64,000 nucleotides of DNA from Candidatus Accumulibacter contiguus (GCF_012940005.1 NZ_SPMX01000025.1:1-64000), one strand, 5' to 3'; shown: positions 9,222 through 20,703, numbered from the stretch's first letter. Numbers and translations: made by a program. Notes: generated from the letters alone by a model not told the origin.

Positions 9222-9620
9222 TCATGGTCGAGATGAAGTGGCCTTGCTCAACAAACCCTGGATTTCCTGCGCCATGGCTTGCCGGTCAAGAGCTGATGGT
9301 TTGGCCGCCAGGCGAAGCACGAAATCGTTTGAGCGAAGCCGGGAACGCATCAGGCGGAACTGCTCTCTGGCCAGTCTTCGGACAAGGTTTCGATCCACCG
9401 AGCGGCGCAGGAAGCGCTTGGCGACGACCAGGCCAAGCCGCGCTCCGGGGGATTCTTCAGCGCTACGCGGGCGGTAATGTAGCAGGAAATGCCGGCTCTT
9501 CAGCGCCTTTCTGAAACCAAAAACGGATGAATACTCATCCGTTTTGATCAAGCGATAGTGCTTCGGAAAAGCGGCGGCGGATACTGCAGGATTACCAGCG
9601 GTAGAGGGCCTGCCGCTCAA
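9222..9620 (-). CDS. rnpA: Ribonuclease P protein component
   Basis: RnpA is the basic protein subunit of RNase P, which removes the 5' leader of pre-tRNA with the catalytic RNA. The 132-residue product has '[16 protein letters not shown]' and the RNR signature block '[21 protein letters not shown]' that contacts the RNA. The start shown is a TTG at 9618-9620 whose last two bases are shared with the rpmH stop (TTGA), implying translational coupling; no ATG lies near the N-terminus, and the first 15 residues are not conserved in the family. rnpA is read with rpmH, yidD and yidC. Confidence 0.94.
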   Translation of the reverse strand: MSGRPSTAGNPAVSAAAFPKHYRLIKTDEYSSVFGFRKALKSRHFLLHYRPRSAEESPGARLGLVVAKRFLRRSVDRNLVRRLAREQFRLMRSRLRSNDFVLRLAAKPSALDRQAMAQEIQGLLSKATSSRP

Positions 9621-9751
9621 ACTGCCAGGCGGTGGCGACCTTTGGCACGACGAGCCTTGATTACGGCACGACCACCACGGGTAGACATACGAACGAGGAA
9701 GCCGTGTGTACGCTTGCGGCGAACGACCGACGGTTGATAGGTACGTTTCAT
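9617..9751 (-). CDS. rpmH: 50S ribosomal protein L34
   Basis: This is the 44-residue L34, starting '[22 protein letters not shown]' and ending in a very basic '[13 protein letters not shown]' tail. An in-frame extension to 9805 exists but is not part of the protein, because L34 always begins with this MKRTxQPS motif. A sigma-70 promoter (TTGACA-18-TCTAAT) lies at 9789-9818. It is the first gene of the rpmH-rnpA-yidD-yidC-mnmE transcript and diverges from dnaA. Confidence 0.97.
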   Translation of the reverse strand: MKRTYQPSVVRRKRTHGFLVRMSTRGGRAVIKARRAKGRHRLAV

Positions 9752-9788
9752 GGTTAAACCTTTGAAGTCAAAGCAAGAAAAACATAAC

Positions 9789-9818
9789 ATTAGACAGCTT
9801 CCCATAGAGGATTGTCAA
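9789..9818 (-). promoter_or_regulatory. Sigma-70 promoter of the rpmH operon
   Basis: On the minus strand a perfect -35 TTGACA (9813-9818) is followed after 18 bases by TCTAAT (9789-9794), a five-of-six match to the -10 consensus. It lies about 40 bases before the rpmH start. Confidence 0.7.
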
Positions 9819-9838
9819 GACCATATTTTTACTGGAGC

Positions 9839-9847
9839 TGTGGATAA
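9839..9847. promoter_or_regulatory. DnaA box
   Basis: TGTGGATAA, the exact complement of the consensus TTATCCACA, lies between the rpmH promoter and dnaA. Confidence 0.75.
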
Positions 9848-10059
9848 CTTCCATCCAACCGGTTAGAATTTAGCCTTCAGCGAGTTGGGCAAGAACTGCC
9901 ACGTCTGGCCGGGCAGCATCAGGTCTCACCAGTCAGGCCCGCCCCTGCCGCAACTTCCCGGCAGAGACACCATCCATCTTGTTGATTCTAAAAAGACGCC
10001 AATCATCGGGAGCGGTTGCTGCTACCGCATCACTTCAGGATTACGCTGCATGAGCCTCA

Positions 10060-11454
10060 ATGAGTAGTTTCTGGTCTTCCTGTCTGAGCCAGTTCGAACA
10101 GGAACTTCCTCCTCAGCAATTCAATACCTGGATCCGCCCCCTTCGTCTTGAAGGTGACGACGACATCGCACGTGGCTTGCGTCTGCTGGCACCGAATGGT
10201 TTCATCCTCAAGTGGGTCAAGGAGCGTTATCTGGCGCGCATCGAAGCACTGGCAAGTGAGTACTATTCCACGCCAGTGAACATCACCCTGAACCTGGGAG
10301 AACGTACTGCAGTCACAGGGAATGACAGTTCCGGACCGACAGGCAAGACACCGCCGGCGGGAACTGCGGCTGCGGTAACGACAACGTCCAGGAAAACCTC
10401 GCCGGTGGAAAAGGACCGATCGGGTTACGAGAAAACCCGGCTGATCGCCACCTTCACCTTTGACAACCTGGTCGTCGGCAAGGCCAACGACCTCGCTCGG
10501 GCGGCTGCCCGACAAGTCTCCATCAGTCCTGGGGAAGCCACATATAACCCGCTGTTCATCTATGGCGGTGCCGGTCTGGGCAAGACACACCTCATCCACG
10601 CAATCGGCAATCGGATTGTGGAACTCGATCCGGAAAAGGTGGTGCGTTATGTCCATGCCGAGGATTACTATTCAGATGTCGTTCGCGCCTACCAGCAGAA
10701 GTCCTTCGATGTATTCAAACGCTACTATCGTTCGCTGGACGTCCTGCTGCTCGATGATGTCCATTTCTTCAATGGCAAAAACCGGACACAGGAAGAATTT
10801 TTCTACGTATTCAATGCCCTGAGTGAAGCCAGAAAGCAGATCGTGATCAGTTCCGATACCTACCCGAAGAATATTTCCGGGCTCGAGGATCGGCTGATCA
10901 CCCGTTTCGACTGGGGCCTGACGGTCCAGATAGAACCCCCGGAAACGGAAATGCGGGTGGCCATTCTGAAGAAGAAAGCGGAAGCGGAAGGAGTGGTGCT
11001 GGATGACGAGGTGGCCTTCTATGTGGCCAAACACTTGCGCTCCAATGTTCGGGAACTTGAGGGTGCCCTGAAGAAGGTGCTCGCTTACTCCGCGTTTCAC
11101 GGGCAGGGAATTACTCTGGATCTGGCCAAGGAGGCGCTGAAGGATGTGATTGGTTCGGTGAACCGCCAGATCACTGTCGACAGCATCCAGAAGACGGTAG
11201 CAGAGTATTTCAAGTTGAAAGTGGCCGACCTGTTCTCGAAGAAGAGGACGCGGGTGATCGTTCGTCCACGTCAGATCGCCATGTGGCTGGCCAAGAATCT
11301 GACTTCTCAGAGCTATCCGTCCATCGGGGATGCCTTCGGTGGCCGTGATCACACGACCGTCCTGCATGCCGTACGGACCATCGATGATCTGCGCACCAAG
11401 GACAACGAGCTCAACCATGATGTGCATGTTCTCCTGCAGGTGCTGAAGGGCTGA
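10060..11454 (+). CDS. dnaA: Chromosomal replication initiator protein DnaA
   Basis: DnaA binds DnaA boxes at oriC and melts the origin as an ATP-driven filament. The 464-residue protein has domain I (1-85, 'WSSCLSQFEQELPPQQFNTWIRPL'), a variable Thr/Pro-rich linker (about 90-130), the AAA+ domain with Walker A 'GGAGLGKTH' (near 170) and Walker B 'LLLDDVHFF' (near 230), and the C-terminal HTH with the signature 'GGRDHTTVLHA' (near 426). All key residues are present. It starts at ATG 10060, before 'SSFWSSCLSQFEQEL'. It heads the dnaA-dnaN-gyrB cluster. Confidence 0.98.
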   Translation: MSSFWSSCLSQFEQELPPQQFNTWIRPLRLEGDDDIARGLRLLAPNGFILKWVKERYLARIEALASEYYSTPVNITLNLGERTAVTGNDSSGPTGKTPPAGTAAAVTTTSRKTSPVEKDRSGYEKTRLIATFTFDNLVVGKANDLARAAARQVSISPGEATYNPLFIYGGAGLGKTHLIHAIGNRIVELDPEKVVRYVHAEDYYSDVVRAYQQKSFDVFKRYYRSLDVLLLDDVHFFNGKNRTQEEFFYVFNALSEARKQIVISSDTYPKNISGLEDRLITRFDWGLTVQIEPPETEMRVAILKKKAEAEGVVLDDEVAFYVAKHLRSNVRELEGALKKVLAYSAFHGQGITLDLAKEALKDVIGSVNRQITVDSIQKTVAEYFKLKVADLFSKKRTRVIVRPRQIAMWLAKNLTSQSYPSIGDAFGGRDHTTVLHAVRTIDDLRTKDNELNHDVHVLLQVLKG

Positions 11455-11665
11455 TGGGCCGCCAGGAAAAGTCCGTGGAAAAGTGGCTGACAAAGAGTGG
11501 ACAAGATGCCCGAAACGGGCCTGTGGATAAGTTACCCCATTGTACCCACAAGCACATACCGACTTTCTACAGCCGTTAATTAGTAGCTAATATATTGAAT
11601 TACATAAAAAATAAGTACGTATCAACAGACTTGTCCGGACCATAGTCTTTATAGGATCTATATAT
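11455..11665. other. Probable replication origin (oriC) between dnaA and dnaN
   Basis: This spacer holds a perfect DnaA box TGTGGATAA at 11522-11530, several degenerate boxes (around 11474, 11497 and 11543), a short GCCCG-AAA-CGGGC hairpin at 11508-11520, and then a strongly AT-rich stretch (about 11577-11665) rich in TAAT/ATATAT that would serve as the unwinding element. The arrangement, boxes first and AT-rich DNA next, is typical of bacterial origins beside dnaA. The exact limits are inferred; the upstream box at 9839 may be part of a bipartite origin. Confidence 0.65.
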
Positions 11666-12797
11666 ATGCTTCTTACCAAAACACGGCGAGACGTCCTGCT
11701 GGCACCCCTGCAGGCTGTTTCCGGGATTGTGGAAAGACGTCACACGTTGCCGATTCTTTCGAACGTACTGCTCGAAAAAAAAGGGAGGGGTGTTGACACT
11801 TCTGGCGACGGACATCGAGATCCAGATCACCACTTCCACTGCTGACCTCAGTGGTGACGGTGATGGGGCAGTCACCGTTGCGGCGAGAAAGTTGCAGGAG
11901 ATCCTGCGCTCCTTGCCGGAAAGCGCGGAAGTCAGCCTCATTCTTGAGGGCCGGCGGATGCAGGTGAGAGCGGGAAAGAGCCGTTTCAATCTGCAGACCC
12001 TGCCTGCCGAGGATTTTCCCTGCATGGCTCTGTCGGCGGGGGAGATCAAGAAATTTTCCGTGAGTCAGAAGCAGTTTCGCCATTTGCTCGCGCAGACCCA
12101 GTATTCGATGGCAAGCCAGGATGTCCGCTACTATCTGAACGGGCTACTGCTGCTCGTTGAAGCCAGTGAAATGCGTGCGGTGGCTACCGATGGCCATCGG
12201 CTTGCCTACGCCAGCATGCCTCTCGAAGACACGGCGGGCGCTCTGGTCGAGGAGGGTGCAACGCGGCAGGAACTGATCCTGCCACGCAAGACGGTGATTG
12301 AACTCAGTCGTCTGCTGGCGGATTCCGACGAGCCGGTATCGATCGATATCATGGCGACGCAGATTCGCTTCCAGTTCGGCCAGATCAATCTGGTGTCGAA
12401 ACTGATTGATGGCAAATTCCCGGACTATCAGCGGGTCATTCCAGCGACCCAGCGCAACGTCGTGGCGGTGAATCGCATGGCGCTGTTGCAGTCGATGATC
12501 AGGGCAGCCATTCTGACCAACGAAAAATTTCGCGGTGTTCGCCTCATCCTGTCGGAGGGCAGCCTGAAGATCATGGCTGCCAATGCCGAGCAGGAAGAAG
12601 CGCAGGAAGAGATCGAAGTCGATTACAACGGTGAGCCGCTCGATGTCGGTTTCAATGTTTCCTATCTCCTCGATGTCCTGAACAACAGTTCGGACGAGAC
12701 CATCGAGTGGGGTTTCAACGACGCCAATTCAAGTGCCTTACTGACCATCCCCGGCAACGAGTCCTTCAAGTATGTGGTCATGCCCATGCGAATCTGA
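11666..12797 (+). CDS. dnaN: DNA polymerase III sliding clamp (beta subunit), frame broken at an A8 run
   Basis: DnaN is the ring clamp that tethers polymerase III to DNA. The true start is ATG 11666, giving 'MLLTKTRRDVLLAPLQAVSG' and 'HTLPILSNVLLEKK', after which the frame is lost. The rest ('GGVLTLLATDIEIQI' to the C-terminal 'YVVMPMRI') continues in another frame. The break is at the eight A's of 11775-11782; removing one A gives an uninterrupted 376-residue clamp of normal length with three clamp domains. Because dnaN is essential, a base-call insertion is the likeliest explanation, with transcriptional slippage a less likely alternative. The product is otherwise typical. Confidence 0.93.
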
Positions 12798-12843
12798 GTG
12801 CAATTCGAGCACCTTGGCAGCCACCGCGGGTTAAAAGGTTTAA

Positions 12844-15336
<2,493 letters not shown>

Positions 15337-16146
15337 TCAGCGGTGAAGGTTGATGGCGTCGCGGGTCGCCACGGCGACACTGCGGGCTGCGTTGGCGTAG
15401 TCTTCCCCTTTTCCGGCGTAGAGGATGGCACGCGAGGAATTGATGATCAGGCCGCCGCTGGCAGTACAGCCGGCGCGTACGGTGGCTTCGATATCACCGC
15501 CTTGCGCGCCAATGCCAGGAACAAGCAGCGGCATGTCACCGGTCAGGGTTCGCACCCGAGCGATTTCGCCGGGAAAGGTGGCGCCGACCACCAGAGCGCA
15601 CTGGCCGTTTGTATTCCATTCCTTGCTGACCAGACGGGCAACCCTTTCGTAGAGTTTTTCACCGCCGACATCGAGGAACTGGAGATCACTGCCGCCGGGA
15701 TTGGACGTGCGACACAGGAGAATGATGCCCTTGTCGCAATACGCCAGATAAGGATCAACCGAATCACGCCCCAGGTACGGATTGATGGTAACGGCATCGG
15801 CCCGAAAGCGCTCGAAAGCCTCGATGGCGTATTGCTCGGCGGTGCTGCCGATATCGCCACGTTTAGCATCAAGGATCACGGGGGTCTTCGGATGCCGAAC
15901 ATGAATGTGATCGATCAGTGCTTCGAGTTGCTCTTCTGCCCGGCGCGCGGCAAAGTAAGCGATCTGCGGTTTGAAGCTGCAGACCAGGTCTGCGGTAGCG
16001 TCGACGATGGCTCGACAAAACTCGAAAATGGCATCCGGCCGGTTTTGCAAATGTGCAGGGAACCTCGCCGGGTCGGGATCGAGACCGACGCAAAGCAGGC
16101 TATTGTTTTCGTGCCATGCCGAGTTGAGGGCTTTGATGAAGTTCAT
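15337..16146 (-). CDS. pyrF: Orotidine 5'-phosphate decarboxylase
   Basis: PyrF converts OMP to UMP, the last step of de novo pyrimidine synthesis. The 269-residue protein belongs to the type 2 (longer) family. It has '[13 protein letters not shown]' near the N-terminus, the catalytic '[18 protein letters not shown]' (Asp-Ala-Lys) near residue 90, '[18 protein letters not shown]', and C-terminal phosphate-binding '[12 protein letters not shown]' and '[13 protein letters not shown]'. All catalytic residues are visible. It is convergent with gyrB, and its start is followed within about 35 bases by a composite palindromic repeat. Confidence 0.96.
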   Translation of the reverse strand: MNFIKALNSAWHENNSLLCVGLDPDPARFPAHLQNRPDAIFEFCRAIVDATADLVCSFKPQIAYFAARRAEEQLEALIDHIHVRHPKTPVILDAKRGDIGSTAEQYAIEAFERFRADAVTINPYLGRDSVDPYLAYCDKGIILLCRTSNPGGSDLQFLDVGGEKLYERVARLVSKEWNTNGQCALVVGATFPGEIARVRTLTGDMPLLVPGIGAQGGDIEATVRAGCTASGGLIINSSRAILYAGKGEDYANAARSVAVATRDAINLHR

Positions 16147-16178
16147 GGGCTGATCACTTGTCGCAAAGCCGTCATTCT

Positions 16179-16350
16179 AACGGTCATGACTTTTCCAGAC
16201 ACCCCCGATCATGAAAGTCATGACCGTTTCCCTCTCCCCCCGACCCCTCCCCCGCGCGGGGGGAGGGGAGATTCGTGAGTCGCATACGCGACTTTCACAT
16301 TAACGGTCATGACTTTTCCAGACACCCCCGATCATGAAAGTCATGAATGA
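16179..16350. repeat. Composite palindromic repeat, modules A-B-C-A
   Basis: Module A (16179-16228) is a long palindrome with arms AACGGTCATGACTTT and AAAGTCATGACCGTT around a central 'CCAGACACCCCCGATCATG'. Module B (about 16230-16270) is a C-rich/G-rich hairpin of the CCCTC...GAGGGG type. Module C (16271-16302) is a small hairpin GTCGC-atac-GCGAC within 'TTCGTGAG...TTTCACATTAA'. A second copy of A follows at 16302-16345 and runs into the coding start of the next gene. Copies occur at six more places in the window. Confidence 0.85.
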
Positions 16351-17002
16351 GGACAGCGCCTTGAAAATAATCGAGCAGCAAGACTATCTGGCAATGCGTG
16401 CAGGGGCATCGGTCATTGAAGCCGATGGATTTGGCGAAAAGGTCCTGCGACTGGCCGACGGAACGATGCTCAAGCTCTTTCGGCGAAAGCGGTGGTTGTC
16501 CTCTGCGGCCTGGTATCCGTATGCCCAGCGTTTTGCTGACAACGCCGCCGCGCTCCGCAAACGGGACGTACCCGTGCCGGAGATCATCGATGTCTTGCGA
16601 ATCCCCTCGATTGCTCGCGATGCCGTGCACTACCAACCATTGCCCGGGAAGACGCTGCGTGAGATGTGCCGTGAAGGGCTGGATCCGGATACCGAACAAG
16701 AGCTGAAGACCGCCTTCACCCGTTTCGTGATTCGCTTGCATGAGAGTGGTGTGTATTTTCGTTCGCTACACCTGGGTAACGTGGTGTGCATGCCTGATCG
16801 GCGTTTTGGCCTGATCGACATTGCAGATGCGCGGATCGGCAGCAGTCGCCTGGGCAAGCACCAGCGCGTGCGCAACCTCCGTCGCTTGCAGGGCATTGCC
16901 GGCGAAAGCGAGTGGGTGGACTTCTTCATGGTGATCAACGCCAGAGGCGTTGTGGAACAAGGTCATGACTTTCATGATCGGGGATGCGTGGAAAAGTCAT
17001 GA
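16343..17002 (+). CDS. Toluene-tolerance / LPS-kinase-like protein
   Basis: This ~219-residue protein resembles the 'toluene tolerance' (Ttg8-like) family, related to the protein-kinase-like sugar kinases of LPS core synthesis (WaaP/InaA group). The kinase features are an N-terminal lysine strand ('TMLKLFRRKRW'), 'LHESGVYFRSLHLGNVVCM' in place of the catalytic HGD loop, and 'FGLIDIADARI' as the metal-binding DFG-like strand. The HxN part ('HLGN') and the Asp are present. The start codon (ATG 16343, alternatively 16334) lies in a palindromic repeat, and the last ~14 codons including the stop are the next repeat copy, so both ends are repeat-derived. It is convergent with a glycosyltransferase gene, which fits an envelope role. 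Confidence 0.7.
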   Translation: MNEDSALKIIEQQDYLAMRAGASVIEADGFGEKVLRLADGTMLKLFRRKRWLSSAAWYPYAQRFADNAAALRKRDVPVPEIIDVLRIPSIARDAVHYQPLPGKTLREMCREGLDPDTEQELKTAFTRFVIRLHESGVYFRSLHLGNVVCMPDRRFGLIDIADARIGSSRLGKHQRVRNLRRLQGIAGESEWVDFFMVINARGVVEQGHDFHDRGCVEKS

Positions 17003-17010
17003 CCGTTAGT
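16961..17010. repeat. Palindromic repeat, module A alone (reverse orientation)
   Basis: GGTCATGACTTTCATGATCG at 16961-16980 and the matching arm GGAAAAGTCATGACCGTTAG at 16990-17009 form one A module. It carries the stop codon of the toluene-tolerance-like gene (TGA 17000-17002) and that of the convergent glycosyltransferase (TAA read on the minus strand, 17006-17008). The hairpin may act as a bidirectional 3' end. Confidence 0.8.
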
Positions 17011-17978
17011 TCAGCTTGCCCGCCACACCTTTCATGCCGTCTCGCAGCCCGCACCACATCATGCGCAGATTTGCCAGGCGGTTGGGTGCCAAGAGGCCGA
17101 AGAAGAAGAGCATCTGGAATAATCGCGACAGATCCGCTTGCCTCCATCTTTTCGGCATGTAGGGTCTACGACGAAGCAGAATGCTGTTGCGAATGATATA
17201 GTAATAGCGGAACGGAGAATGTAGCGGAACCTTGCGCCAGCGCAGGAACCAGATCGCCACTCTTCGCTCGCCGAGCGAGTGCCGCATGATGGCGTCACAC
17301 ACCCCGAAAATCCCGAAGCCCAGGGAGCGGGCTCGGAAACACCATTCGGTATCGACGTGGTCGATATACAGTTCCTCGTCCATTTTCCCGACGGCTTCGA
17401 CGGCTACCAAGGGCAGCAGGGAGCCGGATGAAATCAGAAAATCCGTTTCCACAGTCCCCCCGTCCTCTCCGCAGTCGACGCGCTGGAACCGGAAGCAACG
17501 GGCTCGGACAAATTGCGATAGCGAAGCATCGCTGGCGTCGCGATAGCGTGGCCCGACCGCAGCCGCCATCAGGCCACGTTGGGCAAGGTCGAAATGAGCG
17601 GCGCGAAGCTTCATGACCGTCCCGAATTCCAGCTCACTGTCCTGGTCGAGCAGGAGCACAAATGCTGCTCCAAGCGAGCGTGCCTTATCCAGGCCGACAT
17701 TGTAGCCAGCACCCAAACCGAGATTGTCCGCCTGGACCAGCACTTCGACATCGGCCCGGAAGTTCACACTGGCCTTGCCGATCCAGTCCTGGGGGGGATG
17801 GTTTCGAGGCGTTGTCGACGACGACAACGGTGGAAACCTGGCGTGCCACGGACTCGAGCGCAGTCAGCAGGGTATTTTGCGTCGGATTATGGGTGACCAC
17901 GACAGCGACGACATCGGCGCAATATTCGCCCTCTGTCGGAGCGGACACAGGCCCCGAGGCAAGAGGTTCGGCGCGCAT
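17006..17978 (-). CDS. Family 2 glycosyltransferase (rhamnosyltransferase-like), frame broken at a C7 run
   Basis: The N-terminal part ('DVVAVVVTHNPTQNTLLTALESVARQVSTVVVVDNAS') is a GT2 nucleotide-sugar-binding start. The continuation lies in a different frame: 'DNLGLGAGYNVGLDKARSLGAAFVLLLDQDSE' (the DxD-type metal site), 'YIDHVDTEWCFRARSLGF' (catalytic E/D region) and a hydrophobic C-terminus. The frames meet at seven G's on the plus strand (17791-17797). Removing one gives a continuous 323-residue enzyme of the rhamnosyltransferase type used in polysaccharide or O-antigen assembly. The ATG at 17978 lies 11 bases after the tolC stop, so it may be the last gene of the secretion operon. Single-base insertion is likely a sequencing artefact, though phase variation is possible for a surface gene. 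Confidence 0.82.
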
Positions 17979-17988
17979 CGGTCTGTCG

Positions 17989-19320
17989 CTAGCGCGGCAG
18001 GAGCAAGCCCGCAATCTCGACGATATCCTTTTCCGACAGGACACCCGCTGACGTTTTCAACTGTAGCGTACTGACCAGGAGCTGGTACCTGGCCTGTGCG
18101 AGATCCCGTTTGGCAACGAACATCTGACGTTCGGCGTCGAGAACATCGGTATTGGTCCGAATGCCGGCCGCCATTCCACGCTTCGTTCCCTCGGCTGCCA
18201 CCACGCTGGAATTGACCGCCTCCTGATAGGCTCTGACCTTGCTGGCACCCGTCTCGACCGCCATGAACTGGCGCTTGACCTCGACCAGAACATTGTCCAC
18301 GGTAGCATCCAGTTCAGCCAGGGCACGCTCGCGGTTGGCCACCGCCTGCCCGGTCAGGGCATTGACCCGGCCTCCCGCAAACAGCGGAATATTGAGCTCT
18401 ATGCCAAAAGAATTAGTGTTGATTTTCTGATTGAGCGTGTCGACCGTCTGATTCTCCGTTCGTACGTTACGCGCAACGAAGTCGACCTGCGGTAGATGGC
18501 CGGCGCGATTGCGATTCACTTCCAGGCTGGCCATCTCGTACGCCTTGCGCTGAGCGCGAATCTCCGGATTGTTTTCCTGTGCCAGCACGTTCCATTCGTC
18601 AAGCTGGCTCGGCTGTACGCCATTCGGCATGAAATCCGGCCGCAGAATCCAGAGTTCTCCCATTGGCGTACCGGTCATGCCTTCGAGTTTACGCATCGTC
18701 ACCGCGACCCCATCGAGTGCGTCGGCGCGATTCGCGCGCGCAAGCTGAAGCCTGGCATCCGCTTCGGCAACCTCGGTCACGGTACCTTCGCCACCCTTCC
18801 GACGGCGCTCGGCAAGCTGGCGCTGCGCACCATAAGCCGTGATTTCCGCATCAGCCAGTGCCAGTTTGTCGAGGGCCAGCAAAGCATCAAAATAGGCGGC
18901 CGAGACCTTGACGGCCATTTCCGCCGCTTTCCGGTCAAACACCGCATCGCTGTAGGCGACCTGGACACTGCCCTGCTGGTAGCGTACGAAGCTCTCATAA
19001 TTGAACAGTGGCTGCCGCAGAGCGATGGTGGTATACGTGTAGTGGTAATCCAGCTGCTGGGTCACATTGACCACTGTCGACGACCGATCTCCGGTGGTCT
19101 TCGAGTAAGAGCCTGCAATCGAAACATTCGGCAACAGGCCTGCCAGACCTATGTCATAATTGTACTGGCCGGCGTCCCGCTCGTAGCGGGCCGCCCGGAA
19201 GGTCGGATCGTTTTGCCGAGCCGCCTGATACGCGTCCAGCAGGCCTGCGCCGAGTACCCCCGAAGTCATCATCGCCAGCGCGCAGCCGGTCAGCGTGACA
19301 GTCCATTTTTTCATGCTCAT
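17989..19320 (-). CDS. TolC-family outer membrane channel of a type I secretion system
   Basis: A 443-residue outer membrane efflux protein with an N-terminal signal peptide ('KKWTVTLTGCALAMMTSGVLGAG'). It then has the two repeats of the OEP domain, each with long helices and a beta segment ('ALRQPLFNYESFVRYQQG', 'IELNIPLFAGGRVNALTGQAVANRERALAELD'). It forms the exit duct for a trimeric ABC/HlyD export machine. Its start overlaps the HlyD-gene stop (ATGA), and the ABC genes lie just upstream, so it is the dedicated channel of this operon rather than a general TolC. Confidence 0.92.
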   Translation of the reverse strand: MSMKKWTVTLTGCALAMMTSGVLGAGLLDAYQAARQNDPTFRAARYERDAGQYNYDIGLAGLLPNVSIAGSYSKTTGDRSSTVVNVTQQLDYHYTYTTIALRQPLFNYESFVRYQQGSVQVAYSDAVFDRKAAEMAVKVSAAYFDALLALDKLALADAEITAYGAQRQLAERRRKGGEGTVTEVAEADARLQLARANRADALDGVAVTMRKLEGMTGTPMGELWILRPDFMPNGVQPSQLDEWNVLAQENNPEIRAQRKAYEMASLEVNRNRAGHLPQVDFVARNVRTENQTVDTLNQKINTNSFGIELNIPLFAGGRVNALTGQAVANRERALAELDATVDNVLVEVKRQFMAVETGASKVRAYQEAVNSSVVAAEGTKRGMAAGIRTNTDVLDAERQMFVAKRDLAQARYQLLVSTLQLKTSAGVLSEKDIVEIAGLLLPR

Positions 19321-20681
19321 TCCTCGGTCAATGCGGGCTTCGCCCGATCCAGCAGCGGCTTGACGATATAGTTGAGCAGTGTCCTCTCACCAGTCTTGAT
19401 GATCACCTCGGCAGGCATTCCCGCCTTGATCTCGTGCGTCGTCAGCTTCTTCATCCCTTCCGGGGTCACCACCACCTGCCCGAGGTAGTATGGTGGCATT
19501 CTGCCCTGCGGATCGTTCGTCGCATCGGCGGCCACCTGGTCAAGCTTGCCCGGAATATTGGGCGTCACCTTCTGATTGAAAGCCGGGAAAATGATGTCCA
19601 CCGGTAAACCCGGCTTGACCTTGTCGATCAAGGTGGTGGGAATCATGACATCGATACGCAATGGTTCGTTTTTTGGCACTACATCCATCAAAGGGGTGCC
19701 CGAGGCCAGCACACCGCCGATGGTATGCACTTTCAGACCAACGATGACGCCTTCCTTGGGGGCGCGGACCTCCGTATTGGCCAGGTCGAAGGCAAGTCCC
19801 TTGAGGCGGCTGTCGAGCGCGCTGACCTCTTTCTGGATCTCGGCCAGTCCGTTTTCGACCTCCTTGTGGTAATCCTGCTGGCGCGCCAGCATGCGCATCC
19901 GGATTTCGCCGATACTCCGCTGGGTACGCCCCAGATTTCCCAGATCCTCGGAGATCGCACCACCGAGTTGTGCCAGCAGCCGTTCCTGCTCGGACAGGCG
20001 GTTGCGTGGCAGGTAGCCCTCTGCCGCCATCTCCCGCAGGCCCTTCAGTTCCTCGAGCAGCAGCTTCGATTGCTGTTCCTTGGCACGCCGGGTGGCCTCC
20101 AGGCCGGTGGCAGAGGACTGCAGGCCCGCCAGCGTATTCTCCATGGCGCCAAGTTCAGCCTGCAGGGCAGCGCGGCGGGAACGCAGCAACTGCGTCTGAA
20201 TGGCCATCGCACTGGCCGCTCGCGGATCGTCCTTGTACTTCAACAGATCTTCGGGGAAAGTGATCTCCGAACGGCCCTGAACATCGGCCAGCAGTCGCGC
20301 TTCGACGGCTTTCGCCACCAACCATTGGGCGCGCGCCACCTCATACTGCGAGCGTGCCTGTGTCGGGTCAAGTCGAAGCAGAACGTCGCCCTCTTTGACC
20401 TCGTCACCGTCCTTGATCAGGATGGCGTCGACCATTCCTGGAGCGAGGTTTTGCACCGTCTTGCGATTGCCGGTCACCACCACCTGCCCGCTGGTCGGCA
20501 CACCCTGGTCCAGCGGTGCCAGGGCAGCCCACAGCAGGAAGCCACCGAAGCCCAGTCCGAGCACCCACAGACCGACACGCATCGGATGGCCGGTATCCAT
20601 CGGCAGATCAGCTCCCCCTTCAAGGGTCATGGGCAAGGCCTTGGGCCCCTGGAGACGATTCAACATATTGCGAATAGCCAT
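19317..20681 (-). CDS. HlyD/PrtE-family type I secretion periplasmic adaptor
   Basis: A 454-residue membrane fusion protein. There is a short cytoplasmic N-terminus, one membrane segment ('VGLWVLGLGFGGFLLWAALA', about 36-56), then a lipoyl half-motif ('GQVVVTGNRKTVQNLAPGMVDAILIKDGDEVKEGDVLLRLD'), a long coiled-coil hairpin (about 105-285), and the beta-barrel/C-terminal domain with 'LANTEVRAPKEGVIVGLKVHTIGGV' and the C-terminal family signature 'GMPAEVIIKTGERTLLNYIVKPL'. This is the PrtE/AprE type that links the ABC exporter to TolC. It lies 22 bases after the ABC gene. Complete. Confidence 0.94.
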   Translation of the reverse strand: MAIRNMLNRLQGPKALPMTLEGGADLPMDTGHPMRVGLWVLGLGFGGFLLWAALAPLDQGVPTSGQVVVTGNRKTVQNLAPGMVDAILIKDGDEVKEGDVLLRLDPTQARSQYEVARAQWLVAKAVEARLLADVQGRSEITFPEDLLKYKDDPRAASAMAIQTQLLRSRRAALQAELGAMENTLAGLQSSATGLEATRRAKEQQSKLLLEELKGLREMAAEGYLPRNRLSEQERLLAQLGGAISEDLGNLGRTQRSIGEIRMRMLARQQDYHKEVENGLAEIQKEVSALDSRLKGLAFDLANTEVRAPKEGVIVGLKVHTIGGVLASGTPLMDVVPKNEPLRIDVMIPTTLIDKVKPGLPVDIIFPAFNQKVTPNIPGKLDQVAADATNDPQGRMPPYYLGQVVVTPEGMKKLTTHEIKAGMPAEVIIKTGERTLLNYIVKPLLDRAKPALTEE

Positions 20682-20703
20682 AACGATGGTCCTGAATCAG
20701 TAA

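Larger units (their letters stand above)
9752..10059. promoter_or_regulatory. Divergent rpmH-dnaA intergenic region
   Basis: About 300 bases between the divergent rpmH and dnaA genes. It holds the rpmH promoter, a perfect DnaA box (9839-9847) and, presumably, the dnaA promoter, for which I see no strong consensus. One DnaA box beside the dnaA promoter fits autoregulation of dnaA; it may also contribute to the origin. Confidence 0.6.

Noticed and set aside
9222-9620. A later internal start for rnpA
   Set aside because: No ATG, and no GTG with a ribosome-binding site, occurs before the conserved '[15 protein letters not shown]', so the TTG overlapping the rpmH stop was kept.
16179-16350. A CRISPR array or phage attachment site in the repeats
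   Set aside because: The modules are palindromes of different types and not equally spaced direct repeats with unique spacers; none of the seven loci has more than two copies of a module.
17685-18044. A separate small gene upstream of the glycosyltransferase
   Set aside because: Its sequence ('VVAVVVTHNPTQNTLLTALES') is the N-terminus of the same enzyme, separated only by a homopolymer insertion.
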